NCBI GenBank assembly: GCA_021812265.1
Contig: JAKAOI010000163.1
Span: forward strand, 1-5,934
Direction: 5' to 3'
DNA: 5,934 nucleotides
Origin: Chloroflexota bacterium
Lineage (GTDB): Bacteria > Chloroflexota > Ktedonobacteria > Ktedonobacterales > JACDGC01
Below, piece by piece: positions 5,598 through 5,934 of this stretch. Numbering within the stretch: position 1 is the first letter of the stretch; each line of letters starts with the position of its first letter. Made by a program: the position numbers and the translations under genes. The notes beneath the pieces were generated by a model. That model was not told where the DNA came from and made no database searches. It saw only the letters and a list, made by a program, of their open reading frames with translations.

Positions 5598-5667
5598 TCC
5601 TCATGTTCCGTCAGGTCCAGGTGTTTTGGGATATTGTCGCAATGATGGTGGTAGTGTTCGTATTTAG

Positions 5668-5687
5668 CCACATGTTTTAACATGTGG
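5668..5687. repeat. Perfect hairpin, unit 3
   Basis: Same 20-nt sequence as at 5525-5544, exactly 143 nt further on. Confidence 0.9.
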
Positions 5688-5795
5688 TTTTCGTTGAAAC
5701 ATATGGCTGGTTGGCGGCGCTGGCAGAAATGGCGCCATTGCTCCTCAGAACCGCGCTGCCATCCAAAATGCGTCTGCGGAAATTGTTGATTGAAG

Positions 5796-5815
5796 CCACA
5801 TGTTTCAACATGTGG
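5796..5815. repeat. Perfect hairpin, unit 4
   Basis: CCACATGTT and AACATGTGG flank TC. Only the loop differs from units 2 and 3; the stem is unchanged. Confidence 0.9.
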
Positions 5816-5934
5816 TGCTCGTTGGAACATGTGGCTAGTTTTTGCTGGCGGCAATGGCGTCATTGCTCCCCATGTTCCGTCAGGTCCAGGTGTTTTGGGA
5901 TTGTCGCAATGATGGTGGTGGTGTTCGTATTTAG

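Larger units (their letters stand above)
5403..5934. repeat. Array of four hairpin-bearing repeat units, 122-143 bp each
   Basis: Units begin at 5403, 5525, 5668 and 5796, each opening with a version of a palindromic hairpin. Units 1 and 2 share an 87-nt exact match (5459-5545 and 5602-5688) that runs through the next hairpin. Unit 4 (5872-5934) has the same tail with a 2-nt deletion and one substitution. Unit 3 has an unrelated tail (about 5747-5795). Inside the units there is an outer stem GGAACAT/ATGTTCC (5553-5559/5603-5609 and 5824-5830/5872-5878) and an inner stem GCAATG/CATTGC. The window ends exactly at a unit boundary (TATTTAG), so more units probably follow. I see no convincing gene in this stretch on either strand. 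It could be a structured ncRNA array, a REP-like element or part of a DGR locus. Confidence 0.9.

Noticed and set aside
5534..5863. Minus-strand 109-residue ORF in the repeat array
   Set aside because: It runs across hairpins and repeat units of lengths not divisible by three, and the product is rich in His, Gln and Cys with no recognisable domain.
5392..5934. DGR template repeat within the downstream array
   Set aside because: No segment on either strand matches the variable region scaffold (GGCGGCTCGTGG or GGTTTCCGTCTTGTGCGC).

Overview
The window looks like a chromosomal accessory region of a bacterium, most plausibly a Bacillota-type organism of mid GC content. Ribosome binding sites are purine-rich, the promoters resemble the housekeeping sigma consensus, and one gene starts with TTG behind a good Shine-Dalgarno sequence. 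The taxon is an inference with low confidence. No rRNA, tRNA, CRISPR array or transposase gene is visible.

Layout. Positions 1-155 hold almost four copies of a 40-bp GC-rich tandem repeat that ends 8 nt before the stop codon of a minus-strand drug-efflux gene. That gene (DHA2-type MFS, 164-1759) lies downstream of a TetR-family repressor gene (1831-2529). The two form a minus-strand operon whose likely promoter (about 2656-2684) carries a TetR-style operator between its -35 and -10 boxes. The 533-bp divergent intergenic region (2530-3062) also holds a plus-strand promoter with a perfect TTGACA box, a palindrome overlapping that box, a weak hairpin and a candidate 33-residue leader ORF.

The next plus-strand gene (3063-4505, TTG start) encodes an unusual fusion. 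Its N-terminal domain is a pyruvoyl-dependent S-adenosylmethionine decarboxylase (SpeD family) with all catalytic residues present. A linker of about 110 residues leads to a C-terminal domain that I align by eye to deoxyhypusine synthase. That domain appears to have lost the GGG-x-x-K-H-H motif and the catalytic-lysine loop. The gene ends at a strong rho-independent terminator (4538-4563).

The last gene (4660-5391) encodes a small stand-alone formylglycine-generating-enzyme-like (SUMF1, C-type-lectin fold) protein. Its C-terminus has the hallmarks of a diversity-generating retroelement (DGR) variable region: invariant scaffold residues separated by diverse residues whose codons nearly all end in C or T, followed by a GC-rich stretch and a hairpin. 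No template repeat or reverse transcriptase lies in the window, so they would have to be further downstream or elsewhere in the genome. From 5403 to the end is an array of four hairpin-bearing repeat units of about 122-143 bp, which seems to continue past the window edge.

The two most interesting items are the SpeD/deoxyhypusine-synthase-like fusion and the probable DGR target protein with its structured repeat array. Nothing in the sequence links the two functionally, and a terminator separates them.
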